Below are positions 1-8,034 of a stretch of DNA of 64,000 nt, piece after piece. This stretch comes from Roseiarcus sp963776665. Lineage in GTDB: Bacteria > Pseudomonadota > Alphaproteobacteria > Rhizobiales > Beijerinckiaceae. The notes under the pieces are model-generated. The model saw nothing but the letters and a program-made list of their open reading frames with translations, was not told the origin of the DNA and searched no databases. The position numbers were made by a program, and so were the translations under genes. Positions within the stretch are counted from its first letter, which is position 1. The number at the start of each line of letters is the position of its first letter. The stretch is taken from NCBI GenBank assembly GCA_963776665.1, contig CAVZNQ010000042.1, forward strand, positions 39,428-103,427, read 5' to 3'.

Positions 1-2
1 AG

Positions 3-290
3 AACGTCTTCTACAAATTCCGGCGTGGGAAAGGAAAGACAGCGATGCTCGAGCGCGATTTCGAGGAGATCCCGGACCTTCAATTCAACATCGAAATGCT
101 GGTCACCGAACCGCCTTTCGTCGCCAGCCTGCTGAGGTTCGATTGCACGCCGAAGGGTGTGTTCCTCGGCCTGCCGGTCAACGGCAAGCGGGTCGCCTTC
201 GCGGAGAACGTCTTTTATCGGTTCAGGAGCGGCAAGATCGAAGAGGTCTGGTCGGTCATCGACAAGGCGACGATCGAAGCTCAGCTTTGA
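3..290 (+). CDS. SnoaL-like ester cyclase (5' end outside window)
   Basis: The reading frame is open from base 3, so the gene starts upstream of the window. About 95 C-terminal residues are visible. The run ERDFEEIPDLQF, followed by FDCTPKGVFLGLPVNG and ENVFYRFRSGKIEEVWSV, is the usual C-terminal half of SnoaL/ester-cyclase proteins of the NTF2-like fold. These are small cone-shaped alpha+beta domains of about 130 residues with varied, mostly unknown substrates. The internal ATG at 45 would give only 81 residues and cut into the fold. The gene converges on mutL, with 29 bases between the two stop codons. Specific function is not known. Confidence 0.6.
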   Translation, partial: NVFYKFRRGKGKTAMLERDFEEIPDLQFNIEMLVTEPPFVASLLRFDCTPKGVFLGLPVNGKRVAFAENVFYRFRSGKIEEVWSVIDKATIEAQL

Positions 291-319
291 GGCGGACGCG
301 ACCAGGGAAGCGCCGTCCT

Positions 320-2092
320 TCACCTTCGCCCGAACAGCCGCTCGATGTCGGCGAGCTTGAGCTCGACGTAGGTCGGGCGGCCGTGGTTGCATTGGCCGGC
401 GCCGGGCGTCTGCTCCATCTCGCGCAAGAGCGCGTTCATTTCGTCGGGCTTGAGCGCCCGCCCCGAGCGCACCGAATGGCGGCAGGCGAACGTCCCGAGC
501 CAGCGGTCGAGCCGGCGGGCGAGGCTCTGCGCGCCGTCGTCGGCCGCAAGGTCGGCGGCAAGGTCGCGCACGAGGCCGGCGAGGTCGCCCTGGGCGATCG
601 CCGCGGGCGCTTCGCGCACCATGACCGCGCCGGGGCCGAAGCCCTCGACGATGAGGCCGAGGCCGGCGAGCTCATGCGAATGCGCCTCGATAAGCGCCGC
701 CGCGTCAGGGTCGAGATCGACCACCATGGGCGTGAGCAGCGTCTGCCGCTCGATCGCGCCGCCCTCGCGCTCGCGCTTGAGCTTCTCGTAGACGATGCGC
801 TCATGCGCCGCGTGCTGGTCGACGATGACGACGCCGTCGGCGGTCTGGGCGATGATGTAATTCTCATGCACCTGCGCCCGCGCCGCGCCGAGCGGCGCCA
901 TGAGGTCGCGCTCGTTCGCCGGCGCGGCCGGGGCCGGCGCCGAGGGCGCGAACTCGGAGAACGCCGCCTGCGCCGGCTCGGCGAGCCGCGGCGCCGCGGG
1001 CGAAGCCCGCCAGTCCCAGCGGGCCAGGGTCGAGACTCCGCGGTGGGGGCGCATGGCGAGGATCGTCGCCGTCCCGCCGGTGGACGCGGCCCGATGCAGG
1101 GCCTCGTTCAGGCGCTGCTTGATCGTCCCCACGATGAGGCTCCTGACGAGGCCGGCGTCGCGAAAGCGCACTTCGCTCTTCGCCGGGTGGACGTTGACGT
1201 CGACCTCGCTCGGCTCGCACTCGACGAACAGCGCCGCGACGGCGTGCCGGTCGGGAGGCAGGAAATCGAGATAGGCGCCACGCAGCGCGCCGGCCAACGT
1301 CTTGTCGCGGACCGCCCGCCCATTGACGAACAGGAACTGCTGCGACGCGTTCGGCCGGCTGAAGGTCGGAAGACCCACCCGGCCGGAAAGCCGCGCGCTT
1401 TCGCGTCCCGAATCGAGCCCGACCGAATTTGCCGCGAAGTCGTCGCCAAGCGCCTGGCGCAGCCGCTCGGTGAAGCCCGTTTCGCCCTGGCGCGCGGCCG
1501 GCCAGTCGAAGGACGAGCCGATGTCGGTTGTGAACGAAAAGCGCACGTGCGGCGCCGCCATGGCGAGGCGCTTCACCGCATCGGCCGCGGCGAGCGCCTC
1601 AGCCCGATCGGACTTGAGGAACTTGAGCCTGGCCGGGGTGGCGGCGAAGAGATCGCGCGCCTCGACCCGCGCGCCGACCGGCGCGGCGCAGGGCTCGATC
1701 GCGCTTTTGATTCCGTCCTCGACAACGAGCCTCAAGCCGGTCGGCGCGCCAGCCGCTCGGGTGCGGATTTCGAGCCGCGACACCGAGGCGATCGAGGGCA
1801 GCGCCTCGCCGCGGAAGCCGAAGGTTGCGATCGCGGTCAGATCGCCGTCGGGAATTTTCGACGTCGCGTGCCGCTCGACGGAGAGCGCGAGATCGGCAGC
1901 GTCCATCCCGCGCCCGTCGTCGACGACCCGGATCAGCCGTCGCCCGCCGGCTTCGATCGCGACCTCGATCGCTTTCGCCCCGGCGTCGAGCGCATTCTCG
2001 ACAAGTTCCTTGATCGCCGCCGCCGGCCGCTCGATCACCTCGCCCGCGGCGATGCGGTCGATGACAAGCGGATCGAGACGGCGAATCGGCAT
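320..2092 (-). CDS. mutL: DNA mismatch repair protein MutL
   Basis: 590 residues, normal for MutL. The N-terminal GHKL ATPase has ELVENALDAGA at residues 29-39, DDGRGM at 58-63 and GFRGEAL at 92-98. A variable linker rich in Ala and Pro follows. The C-terminal dimerisation domain carries DQHAAHERIVYE near residue 425, matching the DQHA(X)2E(X)4E endonuclease motif, plus ACRHSVRSG and QCNHGRP near the end. MutL couples mismatch recognition by MutS to strand removal. The endonuclease motif fits a bacterium without MutH, where MutL nicks the new strand itself. The start ATG at 2092 precedes the conserved RRLDPLVIDRIAAGEVI. It is on the same strand as the M16 protease genes, with a repeat element between them. 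Confidence 0.96.
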   Translation of the reverse strand: MPIRRLDPLVIDRIAAGEVIERPAAAIKELVENALDAGAKAIEVAIEAGGRRLIRVVDDGRGMDAADLALSVERHATSKIPDGDLTAIATFGFRGEALPSIASVSRLEIRTRAAGAPTGLRLVVEDGIKSAIEPCAAPVGARVEARDLFAATPARLKFLKSDRAEALAAADAVKRLAMAAPHVRFSFTTDIGSSFDWPAARQGETGFTERLRQALGDDFAANSVGLDSGRESARLSGRVGLPTFSRPNASQQFLFVNGRAVRDKTLAGALRGAYLDFLPPDRHAVAALFVECEPSEVDVNVHPAKSEVRFRDAGLVRSLIVGTIKQRLNEALHRAASTGGTATILAMRPHRGVSTLARWDWRASPAAPRLAEPAQAAFSEFAPSAPAPAAPANERDLMAPLGAARAQVHENYIIAQTADGVVIVDQHAAHERIVYEKLKREREGGAIERQTLLTPMVVDLDPDAAALIEAHSHELAGLGLIVEGFGPGAVMVREAPAAIAQGDLAGLVRDLAADLAADDGAQSLARRLDRWLGTFACRHSVRSGRALKPDEMNALLREMEQTPGAGQCNHGRPTYVELKLADIERLFGRR

Positions 2093-2157
2093 GGGGCGAG
2101 GGACCTCGGGCGCACTATCGCATTGGATGAGGAGCGAGGGGAAGGCGGGTCAGACGC

Positions 2158-2271
2158 CCTCTCCCGCTCCGAGAGAAAGTCGTCGCGGTGAGGGCTCGCG
2201 CGCCGCAAGGCGGGCCTACTCGGCGAACCCCTCATCCGGCGCTCCGCGCCACCTTCTCCCGAAGGGAGAAG
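2158..2271. repeat. Rhizobiales-type intergenic palindromic repeat
   Basis: The mutL-protease gap holds a mosaic of short palindromes. One is CCCTCATCCGGCGC followed by GCGCC and then CTTCTCCC-GAA-GGGAGAAG. The other has a GCGCGC-rich foldback with CCTCTCCCGCTCCGAGAG. Sequences of this kind are scattered between genes in many Rhizobiales. The inverted arm next to the protease stop could act as a transcription terminator or mRNA 3' end on the minus strand. The family name is from memory and not checked. Confidence 0.55.
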
Positions 2272-2277
2272 CAAGAG

Positions 2278-3561
2278 TTAGAACCCCTCCGGCCGTCCCA
2301 CCACCGTCGTCAGGAGCGAGCCGTCGCCGAAGGCGCGGTGGGCGGCGCGCTTGACGCTCTTGATCGTCACGCCCCCGATCTCGCGGTTGCGCTCGACGAG
2401 CCAGTCCGGCGACCGGCGCTCGAGCTGGATGTGGATGAGCTGGGAGGCGATCTTGGCCGAAGTGTCGAAGCGCAAAGGATAGGAGCCGATGAGATAGGTC
2501 TTGCCCTTCTCGAGTTCCTCTTGGTTGAGGCCGTTCAGCGCCACGTCGCGGATTTCCGCCGAAGCGACGTCGAACAATTCGCGCGCCCGCTCGTTCTTGG
2601 TCGTGGTGCCGCCGTAGAAATAGGTGCCGTGCTCGAGCGCGTAGAAGGTCCCGAACACGGTATAGGCGAGGCCGCGCTTCTCGCGCACTTCGCGAAAGAG
2701 CCGCGAGGTCATCGAGCCCGAGCCGCCGAGGATATGGGCGGCGACGATGCTGGCGATATAGTCGGGGTCGTCGCGTCTGAGCGCCGGCCGGCCGAAGCGG
2801 ATGGTCGATTGCGGCACGTCGAGGTCGATGAGGTCGACCCCGCCCAGACCCTTGAACGCCGCGTCGGCGACGGGTTTCAAGTCCGCCTTGGCCGGCAGGT
2901 CGGCGAACGCCTTGTCGACCAGCGCCGCCGCGTCTTTTTCGTCGATCGCGCCGACGACGGCGATCATCAACCGGTCGCGGGCGATCCCGCGCCTGGCGGC
3001 CTCGACGAGATCGGCCCGCTCGATCCGAGCTAGCGTCTCGAGCGAGCCGTCGGCCGGCTGGCCGTAGGGATGATCGGGAAAGGCTTTCGCCTTCCAGTTG
3101 CGGTTGGCGAGGGTGCCGGGATCGTTGGCGACGTGACGCAGGCGGGCGTTCATGTGGTCGCGCACGCGCTCGAACGGCTCCTCGTCGAACCGCGGCGCAT
3201 TGAGGGCGAGCCGCAGAAGCTCACCGGCGCGATCGAGGTTCTTGGTCAGCGTTCGCATGCGCCCGCTCCAATGGTCGCGGTCGCAGTGGAAGCTCATCTC
3301 GACCGCCTTCTCGTCCAGCGCCCGATGGAAGGCTTGCGAATCGAGGTCGCCCGCGCCCTCGTCGAGGAGCCCGGTCGTTAGCGACCCGAGGCCGGCCTTT
3401 TCGGCCGGGTCCTGGGCCGCGCCCCCGCGCATGGCGAATTCGAGCGACACCAGCGGCACCGCGTAGGAGCGGACCAGCCACAGGTTGAGGCCGCGCGGGG
3501 TCGTGACGACGTCGACGTTGACGGCGGAGTGGGAAGGGGAAAGGGCGATGTGTTTTTGCAT
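2278..3561 (-). CDS. M16 family peptidase-like subunit without the zinc motif
   Basis: 427 residues with the two-lobed M16 (pitrilysin/insulinase) architecture. Where the active partner has HFLEH this protein reads SLTTG (residues 60-64, within AGLGSLTTGLLDEG), so the zinc-binding HXXEH is absent. It should be the non-catalytic half of a heterodimer, as mitochondrial processing peptidase alpha is to beta. The C-terminal lobe keeps the family R/Y region (GSYPLRFDTSAKIASQL). The start ATG at 3561 was chosen because homology begins there; the open frame extends upstream only as an antisense shadow. It lies 76 bases after the catalytic partner on the same strand, so the two are likely one operon. 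A periplasmic location is possible but no clear signal peptide is seen. Confidence 0.87.
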   Translation of the reverse strand: MQKHIALSPSHSAVNVDVVTTPRGLNLWLVRSYAVPLVSLEFAMRGGAAQDPAEKAGLGSLTTGLLDEGAGDLDSQAFHRALDEKAVEMSFHCDRDHWSGRMRTLTKNLDRAGELLRLALNAPRFDEEPFERVRDHMNARLRHVANDPGTLANRNWKAKAFPDHPYGQPADGSLETLARIERADLVEAARRGIARDRLMIAVVGAIDEKDAAALVDKAFADLPAKADLKPVADAAFKGLGGVDLIDLDVPQSTIRFGRPALRRDDPDYIASIVAAHILGGSGSMTSRLFREVREKRGLAYTVFGTFYALEHGTYFYGGTTTKNERARELFDVASAEIRDVALNGLNQEELEKGKTYLIGSYPLRFDTSAKIASQLIHIQLERRSPDWLVERNREIGGVTIKSVKRAAHRAFGDGSLLTTVVGRPEGF

Positions 3562-3637
3562 GGGCGCTTCCACGTTTTCATTTTGTTGGCCCGAGCGCTT
3601 TTTCGACGCGGCGAGCAGGCGAACCGTCTCGAGCTCC

Positions 3638-4933
3638 CTATGCGGCCTCGCTCTCGAGCGGCAGCAGATGGCCGGTGACGGCAGGCTTGTGATCGAGCCA
3701 ATGGCGCGCCGCCTCGACGACCGCCTCCGCGCCGACCGCCTCGATTCTCGCCGGCCATTCCTCGACGTCGCGGAGCGTCTGCCCGATCGCCAGCGACGAG
3801 CCATACCAGCGCGCGAGGTCCGACTGGCTGTCGCGCGCGTAAGTCGCGTCGGCCACAAGGCGGGTCTTGGCCCGCTCGAGGTCGCCCGAGTCGACGCCCA
3901 GATCAAGGAACTTCGCCAGCGCACGGTCGAACGCCTTGTCGAGCGCTTCCAGCGTGACGCCGGGCGCGGGGGTCATATTGACGATGAACCGGCTCTGGTC
4001 GAGCGCGGTGCCGTGGTAATAGGCCCAGGCCGAGACCGCGAGTTTCTCCTCTATCACCAGCATGCGATAGAGCACGCTGGTCTGGCCGCCGCCGAGAAGA
4101 TGGCCGAGCACTTCGAGCGCTTCGGCCTCGCCGTCCTTTGCGGTGCGGGCGGAGGGCGCGAGATAATGCCGCTGCCAGCCCGGCTGCTCGACCTTGTCGT
4201 CGGCGACCTTGACCAGTCGGCTCGCGACGGTCGGCGGCTCCATGGGCCTCACCCGCTCGGGCTTCGCCCCCCGCGGCTTGATCTTGCCGTAGGTCTCCTC
4301 CGCCAGCGCCAGCGCCTCTTCGGGCTCGACGTCGCCCGCCACCACCAGGATGGCGTTTTCGGGGGTATAGAAGCGTTTGTAATAGGCGAGCGCGTCCTCG
4401 CGCCTGAGGCCCTCGATCTCGTGTCCCCAGCCGATGACCGGAATGCCGTAAGGGTGGTGGGTGAAGAGGGTCGCCTGAACAGCTTCGCCGAGCTGCGCGC
4501 CCGGGTCGGTGTCGCAATGCATGCGCCGCTCTTCGAGCACCACGTCGCGCTCGGGCGCGACGATGTCGTCGGTGAGGATGAGCCCGGTCATCCGGTCGGC
4601 CTCGAACGCCATGCAGGCTTTCAGGTGCTGCTTTGCGATCTGCTGGAAATAGGCGGTGAAATCGTTGCCGGTGAAGGCGTTCTCCTGGCCGCCGACCTCG
4701 GAGACAAATTCCGAGAACTCGCCCTTGGGATGGCGCTTGGTGCCTTTGAACATCAGATGCTCGAGGAAATGGGCGATGCCTGACTTTCCCGGCGGATCGT
4801 CGGCCGCGCCGTTGCGGTACCAGACCATGTGGGTGACGACGGGGGCGCGATGGTCGGGAATGACGATGACGTCGAGGCCGTTGCCGAGAATGAAATGCGC
4901 GACCTTGGCCGCTGGCTGAACATGAGACGTCAT
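3638..4933 (-). CDS. M16 family zinc peptidase (catalytic subunit)
   Basis: 431 residues. The zinc and catalytic motif HFLEH is at residues 55-59 (GKSGIAHFLEHLMFKGT), and the downstream glutamate cluster EERRMHCDTD supplies the third metal ligand. The N- and C-terminal lobes are both of normal length. Members of this pitrilysin-like family degrade small peptides or process exported proteins. Tandem active and inactive copies are common in Alphaproteobacteria. The start ATG at 4933 begins MTSHVQPAAKV, directly before the first beta strand. It is the first gene of a two-gene unit with the inactive partner. The substrate is unknown. Confidence 0.92.
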   Translation of the reverse strand: MTSHVQPAAKVAHFILGNGLDVIVIPDHRAPVVTHMVWYRNGAADDPPGKSGIAHFLEHLMFKGTKRHPKGEFSEFVSEVGGQENAFTGNDFTAYFQQIAKQHLKACMAFEADRMTGLILTDDIVAPERDVVLEERRMHCDTDPGAQLGEAVQATLFTHHPYGIPVIGWGHEIEGLRREDALAYYKRFYTPENAILVVAGDVEPEEALALAEETYGKIKPRGAKPERVRPMEPPTVASRLVKVADDKVEQPGWQRHYLAPSARTAKDGEAEALEVLGHLLGGGQTSVLYRMLVIEEKLAVSAWAYYHGTALDQSRFIVNMTPAPGVTLEALDKAFDRALAKFLDLGVDSGDLERAKTRLVADATYARDSQSDLARWYGSSLAIGQTLRDVEEWPARIEAVGAEAVVEAARHWLDHKPAVTGHLLPLESEAA

Positions 4934-5073
4934 CCGCGTTCCGTTTTTCGTTGATTGGACCTTCGCCGGCGATGGGGCTGCGAGACGGCCCAATCGTGAC
5001 GATCCTGCGACATATAAGGCGCCGCCGCGCGGCTTGCGAGTCGGGGATTGGCGGAGGGCTAACCGGGCGGGCG

Positions 5074-5466
5074 TCAAAGAAACGGATTGACGATCGTGCA
5101 GTCCCCAAACCGCCGGCCGTGCTGGAAATCCTCGCTGTAGAGCGTTTCGCAGCCCGCCTCGATCGCGGCGGCGAGGATGAGCGCGTCGTAAAAGGCCAGC
5201 GAATGGTCGCGCGCGAGCACGACCGCCGCGGCGTGGGTGGCGGATGTTATGGGGACGATATTGCGGAGCCAATCGCGAATAACCGCGAGCGCCGCCTCGA
5301 TGTCCGGCCACGAGCGCCGACGCTTCTTGTGCGCGACATGCGTGAACTCGTTCAGCACCTGGGCGCTGATCACGCCGCCCTGCGCGAGGACCTCCAGGGC
5401 GCGCTCGCGCTTCTCTACGTCCAGAAATGCGTAAACGATGACATTCGAATCGAAGAACGGGCTCAA
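5074..5466 (-). CDS. vapC: VapC-type PIN-domain toxin
   Basis: 130 residues forming one PIN domain. Acidic residues expected to bind Mg2+ are visible: D6 in FFDSNVIVYAF, E40 in VLNEFTHV, D94 in AFYDALILAAA and E112/D113 in LYSEDFQHG. VapC toxins are sequence-specific RNases, usually cutting initiator tRNA or the rRNA sarcin-ricin loop; the target here cannot be told. Its start overlaps the vapB stop by four bases (ATGA), giving the standard antitoxin-toxin order with coupled translation. Confidence 0.92.
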   Translation of the reverse strand: MSPFFDSNVIVYAFLDVEKRERALEVLAQGGVISAQVLNEFTHVAHKKRRRSWPDIEAALAVIRDWLRNIVPITSATHAAAVVLARDHSLAFYDALILAAAIEAGCETLYSEDFQHGRRFGDCTIVNPFL

Positions 5467-5693
5467 CGCTTGTTCGCTTCGTCACGATCGAACTTGTAGC
5501 CCTCCGGCGCGGGCCAGCTGAACTGCTCCATCGCTTTCAGAAACTCCGCGCGGCGGTCACGCTTCTCGACCACGATCTCCTTCTTGTTCGCCGAGACGAC
5601 CTCAAGCTCGTCGCCGGGCGCGAGATGGAGCGCATCGACAAGAGCCTTTGGCAGTCTCACCGCGAGACTGTTTCCCCATTTCGCTACGTGCAT
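5463..5693 (-). CDS. vapB: VapB-type (AbrB/MazE fold) antitoxin
   Basis: 76 residues. The N-terminal half is a SpoVT-AbrB swapped-hairpin DNA-binding domain (MHVAKWGNSLAVRLPKALVDAL, then GDELEVV). The C-terminal half, ending PAPEGYKFDRDEANKR, is the segment that normally wraps around and blocks the toxin. It should neutralise VapC and repress its own promoter. A perfect palindrome lies 12 bases upstream of the start codon, as expected for autoregulation. Confidence 0.92.
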   Translation of the reverse strand: MHVAKWGNSLAVRLPKALVDALHLAPGDELEVVSANKKEIVVEKRDRRAEFLKAMEQFSWPAPEGYKFDRDEANKR

Positions 5694-5705
5694 GATATCC
5701 TCAAT

Positions 5706-5731
5706 TGATATACTTTAGGTCTTGTATATCA
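5706..5731 (-). promoter_or_regulatory. Palindromic operator of vapBC
   Basis: TGATATAC and GTATATCA form an 8-base perfect inverted repeat separated by 10 bases. The site lies 12 bases upstream of the vapB start, in a short AT-rich gap. Its place and symmetry fit the autorepressor site of a VapB/VapBC complex. The binding protein is inferred. Confidence 0.65.
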
Positions 5732-5769
5732 TTTCCCGGCCGGCCCCGTCAACGCCGTTTGCGCGAGGC

Positions 5770-6456
5770 TCACTCGTCGAGGCCCTCGGCCCGGCGCCAG
5801 TCGATCAGCAGGGCGCGGCGCGGCTTCGGCAAGCGCTCCTCGAGCACCTCTATCTTTTCCATTCGGTCGAGGCGGAAATGGCGGAAAGCGGCCCTCGTCT
5901 CGCACCAGGCGGCGAGCATCCGGGCGCGGTCGAAAAAGCCCAGCGCGACCGGCCAGATGACGCGCGCCGAGGAGCGCCCGTGCTTGTCGATATAGGCGAG
6001 CTTGACCTTGCGCCCGGCCCCCAGCGCCTCGCGGATCATGGGCAGGCTCGCGCCTTCCCGCTCGCCGGTGGCGCTTGCGCCGGCGAGCATGGTCGGCCAG
6101 TCGAGCGCCTCCGCCCGCTCCGGCGGCAGGACCGCGGCGATCTTGGCCAAGGCTCCGCGCGCCGCTTTGGTCAGCCCCGCGTCGGCGCGGCCCTCGACCC
6201 ATTGGGCGCCGAGCGCCAGCGCCTCGACCTCCGCCAGGCTGAACATGAGGGGCGGCAGGGTGAAGCCCGGCCTCAGCACGTAGCCGAATCCCGCCTCGCC
6301 CTCGATCCGCGCCCCCTGCGCCTTGAGCGCCTCGATGTCTCGGTAGAGCGTGCGTAGCGACACCCCGAGTTCCTCCGCCAGCGCCTGGCCGGCGACCGGC
6401 CGTCGGCGGAGGCGAAGGCTTTGCATGAGTTCGAGCAGCCGTTCGGCGCGCGACAT
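5770..6456 (-). CDS. YafY-type HTH/WYL transcriptional regulator
   Basis: 228 residues. Residues 1-60 form a DeoR-like winged helix (RAERLLELMQSLRLRRRPV, then LAEELGVSLRTLYRDIEAL). The rest is a WYL ligand-sensing domain, with RKVKLAYID and the segment RVIWPVALGFFDRARMLAAWCETR carrying the W and C-terminal Arg region typical of the group. WYL proteins sense nucleic-acid-derived or other small ligands and act as repressors or activators. No target is evident. It is the last gene of a minus-strand run that includes rluB, rsmD and a lipoprotein. Confidence 0.9.
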   Translation of the reverse strand: MSRAERLLELMQSLRLRRRPVAGQALAEELGVSLRTLYRDIEALKAQGARIEGEAGFGYVLRPGFTLPPLMFSLAEVEALALGAQWVEGRADAGLTKAARGALAKIAAVLPPERAEALDWPTMLAGASATGEREGASLPMIREALGAGRKVKLAYIDKHGRSSARVIWPVALGFFDRARMLAAWCETRAAFRHFRLDRMEKIEVLEERLPKPRRALLIDWRRAEGLDE

Positions 6457-6473
6457 CGCTCAATCCCGCCGCT

Positions 6474-6872
6474 TCAGGGCGCTTTCACGCAAGCCTCGAC
6501 CGGGAACAGGCACTCCTGGCCGAGCGGCAGCGTCAGGCCGTCGGGGCCGGCATAGCCGACCTGGCTGACGCGGCCGTTGGTCATGACCAGTCTGACGTCG
6601 CAGGATCCGCCGCCCCCGAACGGCGGCAGGTTGGTGTTGAGGAGGAGCGCCCATTGCGGTCCATAGCCGCGCATTTGCCCGCCGAAGTAGGTCCAGATTT
6701 CGGTCGCCTCTCCGACCTGCGCGCGATGCGCCGGAGGGCCGAGACAGGCGCGGATCTCGCGCGCCTTGAGCCCGATCATCGACTGCTGCGCGGCTTGGTC
6801 CACTTCGAGCGGCTGGCATCCGCCGAGCAACAGCGCGCCGAAGAGGCCAAGCGTCGCGGCCGATTTGCTCAC
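6474..6872 (-). CDS. Putative lipoprotein
   Basis: 132 residues. A type II signal peptide ends in the lipobox LLLGGC at residues 15-20. The mature part starts QPLEVDQAAQQSMIGLKAREIRACLG and later has EIWTYFGG and GSCDVRLVMTNGRVSQVGY, reminiscent of the small SmpA/OmlA-like fold, though the match is weak. The start is read as GTG at 6872 because GGGGAGAG lies just upstream and the signal peptide then begins VSKSAATLGLFGALLLGG. An ATG at 6947 would add 25 residues that do not look like a signal. Likely anchored in the outer membrane facing the periplasm. Role unknown. Confidence 0.75.
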   Translation of the reverse strand: MSKSAATLGLFGALLLGGCQPLEVDQAAQQSMIGLKAREIRACLGPPAHRAQVGEATEIWTYFGGQMRGYGPQWALLLNTNLPPFGGGGSCDVRLVMTNGRVSQVGYAGPDGLTLPLGQECLFPVEACVKAP

Positions 6873-6943
6873 ACCTCTCCCCCGGATGTTGGCGCCGCTC
6901 GACGTTCGCCGAATCGCGACGGTTTGACAACAATGGGCGTGGA

Positions 6944-7498
6944 TCACTTCGCCTGGAAGATCGCGATCCGCGTATCGCCATAGGTTCGTTCGTCGACGCT
7001 CGCGAGGCCGGGGGGAGCCGCGACTTCGGCCCTGGCTGCTTCCTCCACGACGCAGAGCGCGTCCGGCTCGAGCCAGCCTCCCTCGATCAGCGAAGCGAGC
7101 GCTGGGGCGGCGAGACCCTGTCCGTAAGGCGGGTCGAGAAACGCCAGCGCGAACGGCCCTCCGGCCGGGGCCGAACCCAGCCTCGTCGCGTCGGCGCGCC
7201 AGATCCGGGTCACCCCGCCGAGCCCGAAAGCCTCGACATTGGCGCGAAGAACCGCCCGCGCCTCGGCGGCGTTGTCGACCAGGAGCGCGAAGCGGGCGCC
7301 GCGCGACAGCGCCTCGATCGCGAGCGCCCCCGATCCGGCAAAGAGGTCAAGCACCCGCGCGCCATCGATATGGCCGGGAAATCGATGCTCGAGAATGTCG
7401 AAGATCGATTCGCGCAGCCGCTCGGAGGTCGGGCGAATGGCGCGCGACGCCGGCGCGGTGAGCGTCCGGCCCTTGAGCCGCCCGCTGACGATCCTCAT
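6944..7498 (-). CDS. rsmD: 16S rRNA (guanine(966)-N(2))-methyltransferase
   Basis: 184 residues. The opening MRIVSGRLKGRTL with RPTSERLRESIFDIL is diagnostic of RsmD. Motif I is VLDLFAGSGALAIEALSRGA and the catalytic motif IV is FLDPPYG. The enzyme methylates N2 of G966 in helix 31 of 16S rRNA in the assembled 30S subunit using SAM. It follows the rluB-type gene; the restored rluB tail would stop three bases before the rsmD start, so both rRNA-modifying genes are very likely co-transcribed. Confidence 0.95.
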   Translation of the reverse strand: MRIVSGRLKGRTLTAPASRAIRPTSERLRESIFDILEHRFPGHIDGARVLDLFAGSGALAIEALSRGARFALLVDNAAEARAVLRANVEAFGLGGVTRIWRADATRLGSAPAGGPFALAFLDPPYGQGLAAPALASLIEGGWLEPDALCVVEEAARAEVAAPPGLASVDERTYGDTRIAIFQAK

Positions 7499-7501
7499 CG
7501 G

Positions 7502-7891
7502 TCACGGCTTTCGCGGCGGGCGGCGCGGGCCGCCTCGGCCTTTCGGCGGGCCCTTACCGGGCGGACCGTGGGATCGCCCCGGCGAGGAGCGCGCCCGCGG
7601 CGCGCCGCCCCCGCCGCTCCGTTCGCCGCCGTGCCCCCGCGGACGGTCCGACCCACGCTCGCCTTTGTGCCGATCCGGGGGACGGTCGAAACGGCGCGCC
7701 GGAGGAGCGCCGTCGCGCGCCTCAGTGCGCGTTCCGCGCGGCTTGAATTCCGGGCGCGGTCCGCGGTCCCTGGCGTCCGCGCGCGGCGGCCGGCTCTCGC
7801 CGCTGCGCTCAGGCTTCCGGCCTTGCGGCCGATCGAAGGCGCGCTCGCGCGAGCCGCCCTCGCGCCTCCCCACGCTTTCGCCGCGCGGCTC
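7502..7891 (-). other. Displaced 3' end of the pseudouridine synthase gene
   Basis: On the minus strand, this stretch encodes in another frame a continuation of the RluB tail: GESVGRREGGSRERAFD, then GERGSDRPRGHGGERSG, and the end GPPKGRGGPRRPPRKP with TGA at 7502-7504. Comparison of the two adjacent DNA repeats (147 and 148 bases) places one extra base at about 7890-7892. Without it, the protein runs to 7502, three bases before rsmD, and ends in the basic RRPPRKP tail common in alphaproteobacterial RluB proteins. Confidence 0.75.
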
Positions 7892-8034
7892 TGAATTCGG
7901 AGCGCGGTCCGCGGTCCCTGGCGTCCGCGCGCGGCGGCCGGCTCTCACCGCTGCGCTCAGGCTTCCGGCCTTGCGGCCGATCGAAGGCGCGCTCGCGCGA
8001 GCCGCCCTCGCGCTTCCCCGCGCTTTCCCCGCGC
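7740..8034. repeat. Two tandem 147-base coding repeats in the rluB tail
   Basis: Units at 7740-7886 (147 bases) and 7887-8034 (148 bases) are nearly identical. A partial third copy of the junction (GGCCTGAATTCC) follows at 8035. Each unit encodes about 49 residues rich in Arg, Gly and Asp/Glu, including GGSRERAFDRPQGRKPERSG. The single-base length difference, GGCTCTGAATTC in one unit against GGCTTGAATTC and GGCCTGAATTC in the others, marks the frameshift. Confidence 0.8.

Noticed and set aside
143..2191. 682-residue plus-strand open frame across mutL
   Set aside because: It is the antisense shadow of mutL in GC-rich DNA: Arg/Ala/Gly-rich, no domain, no ribosome site.
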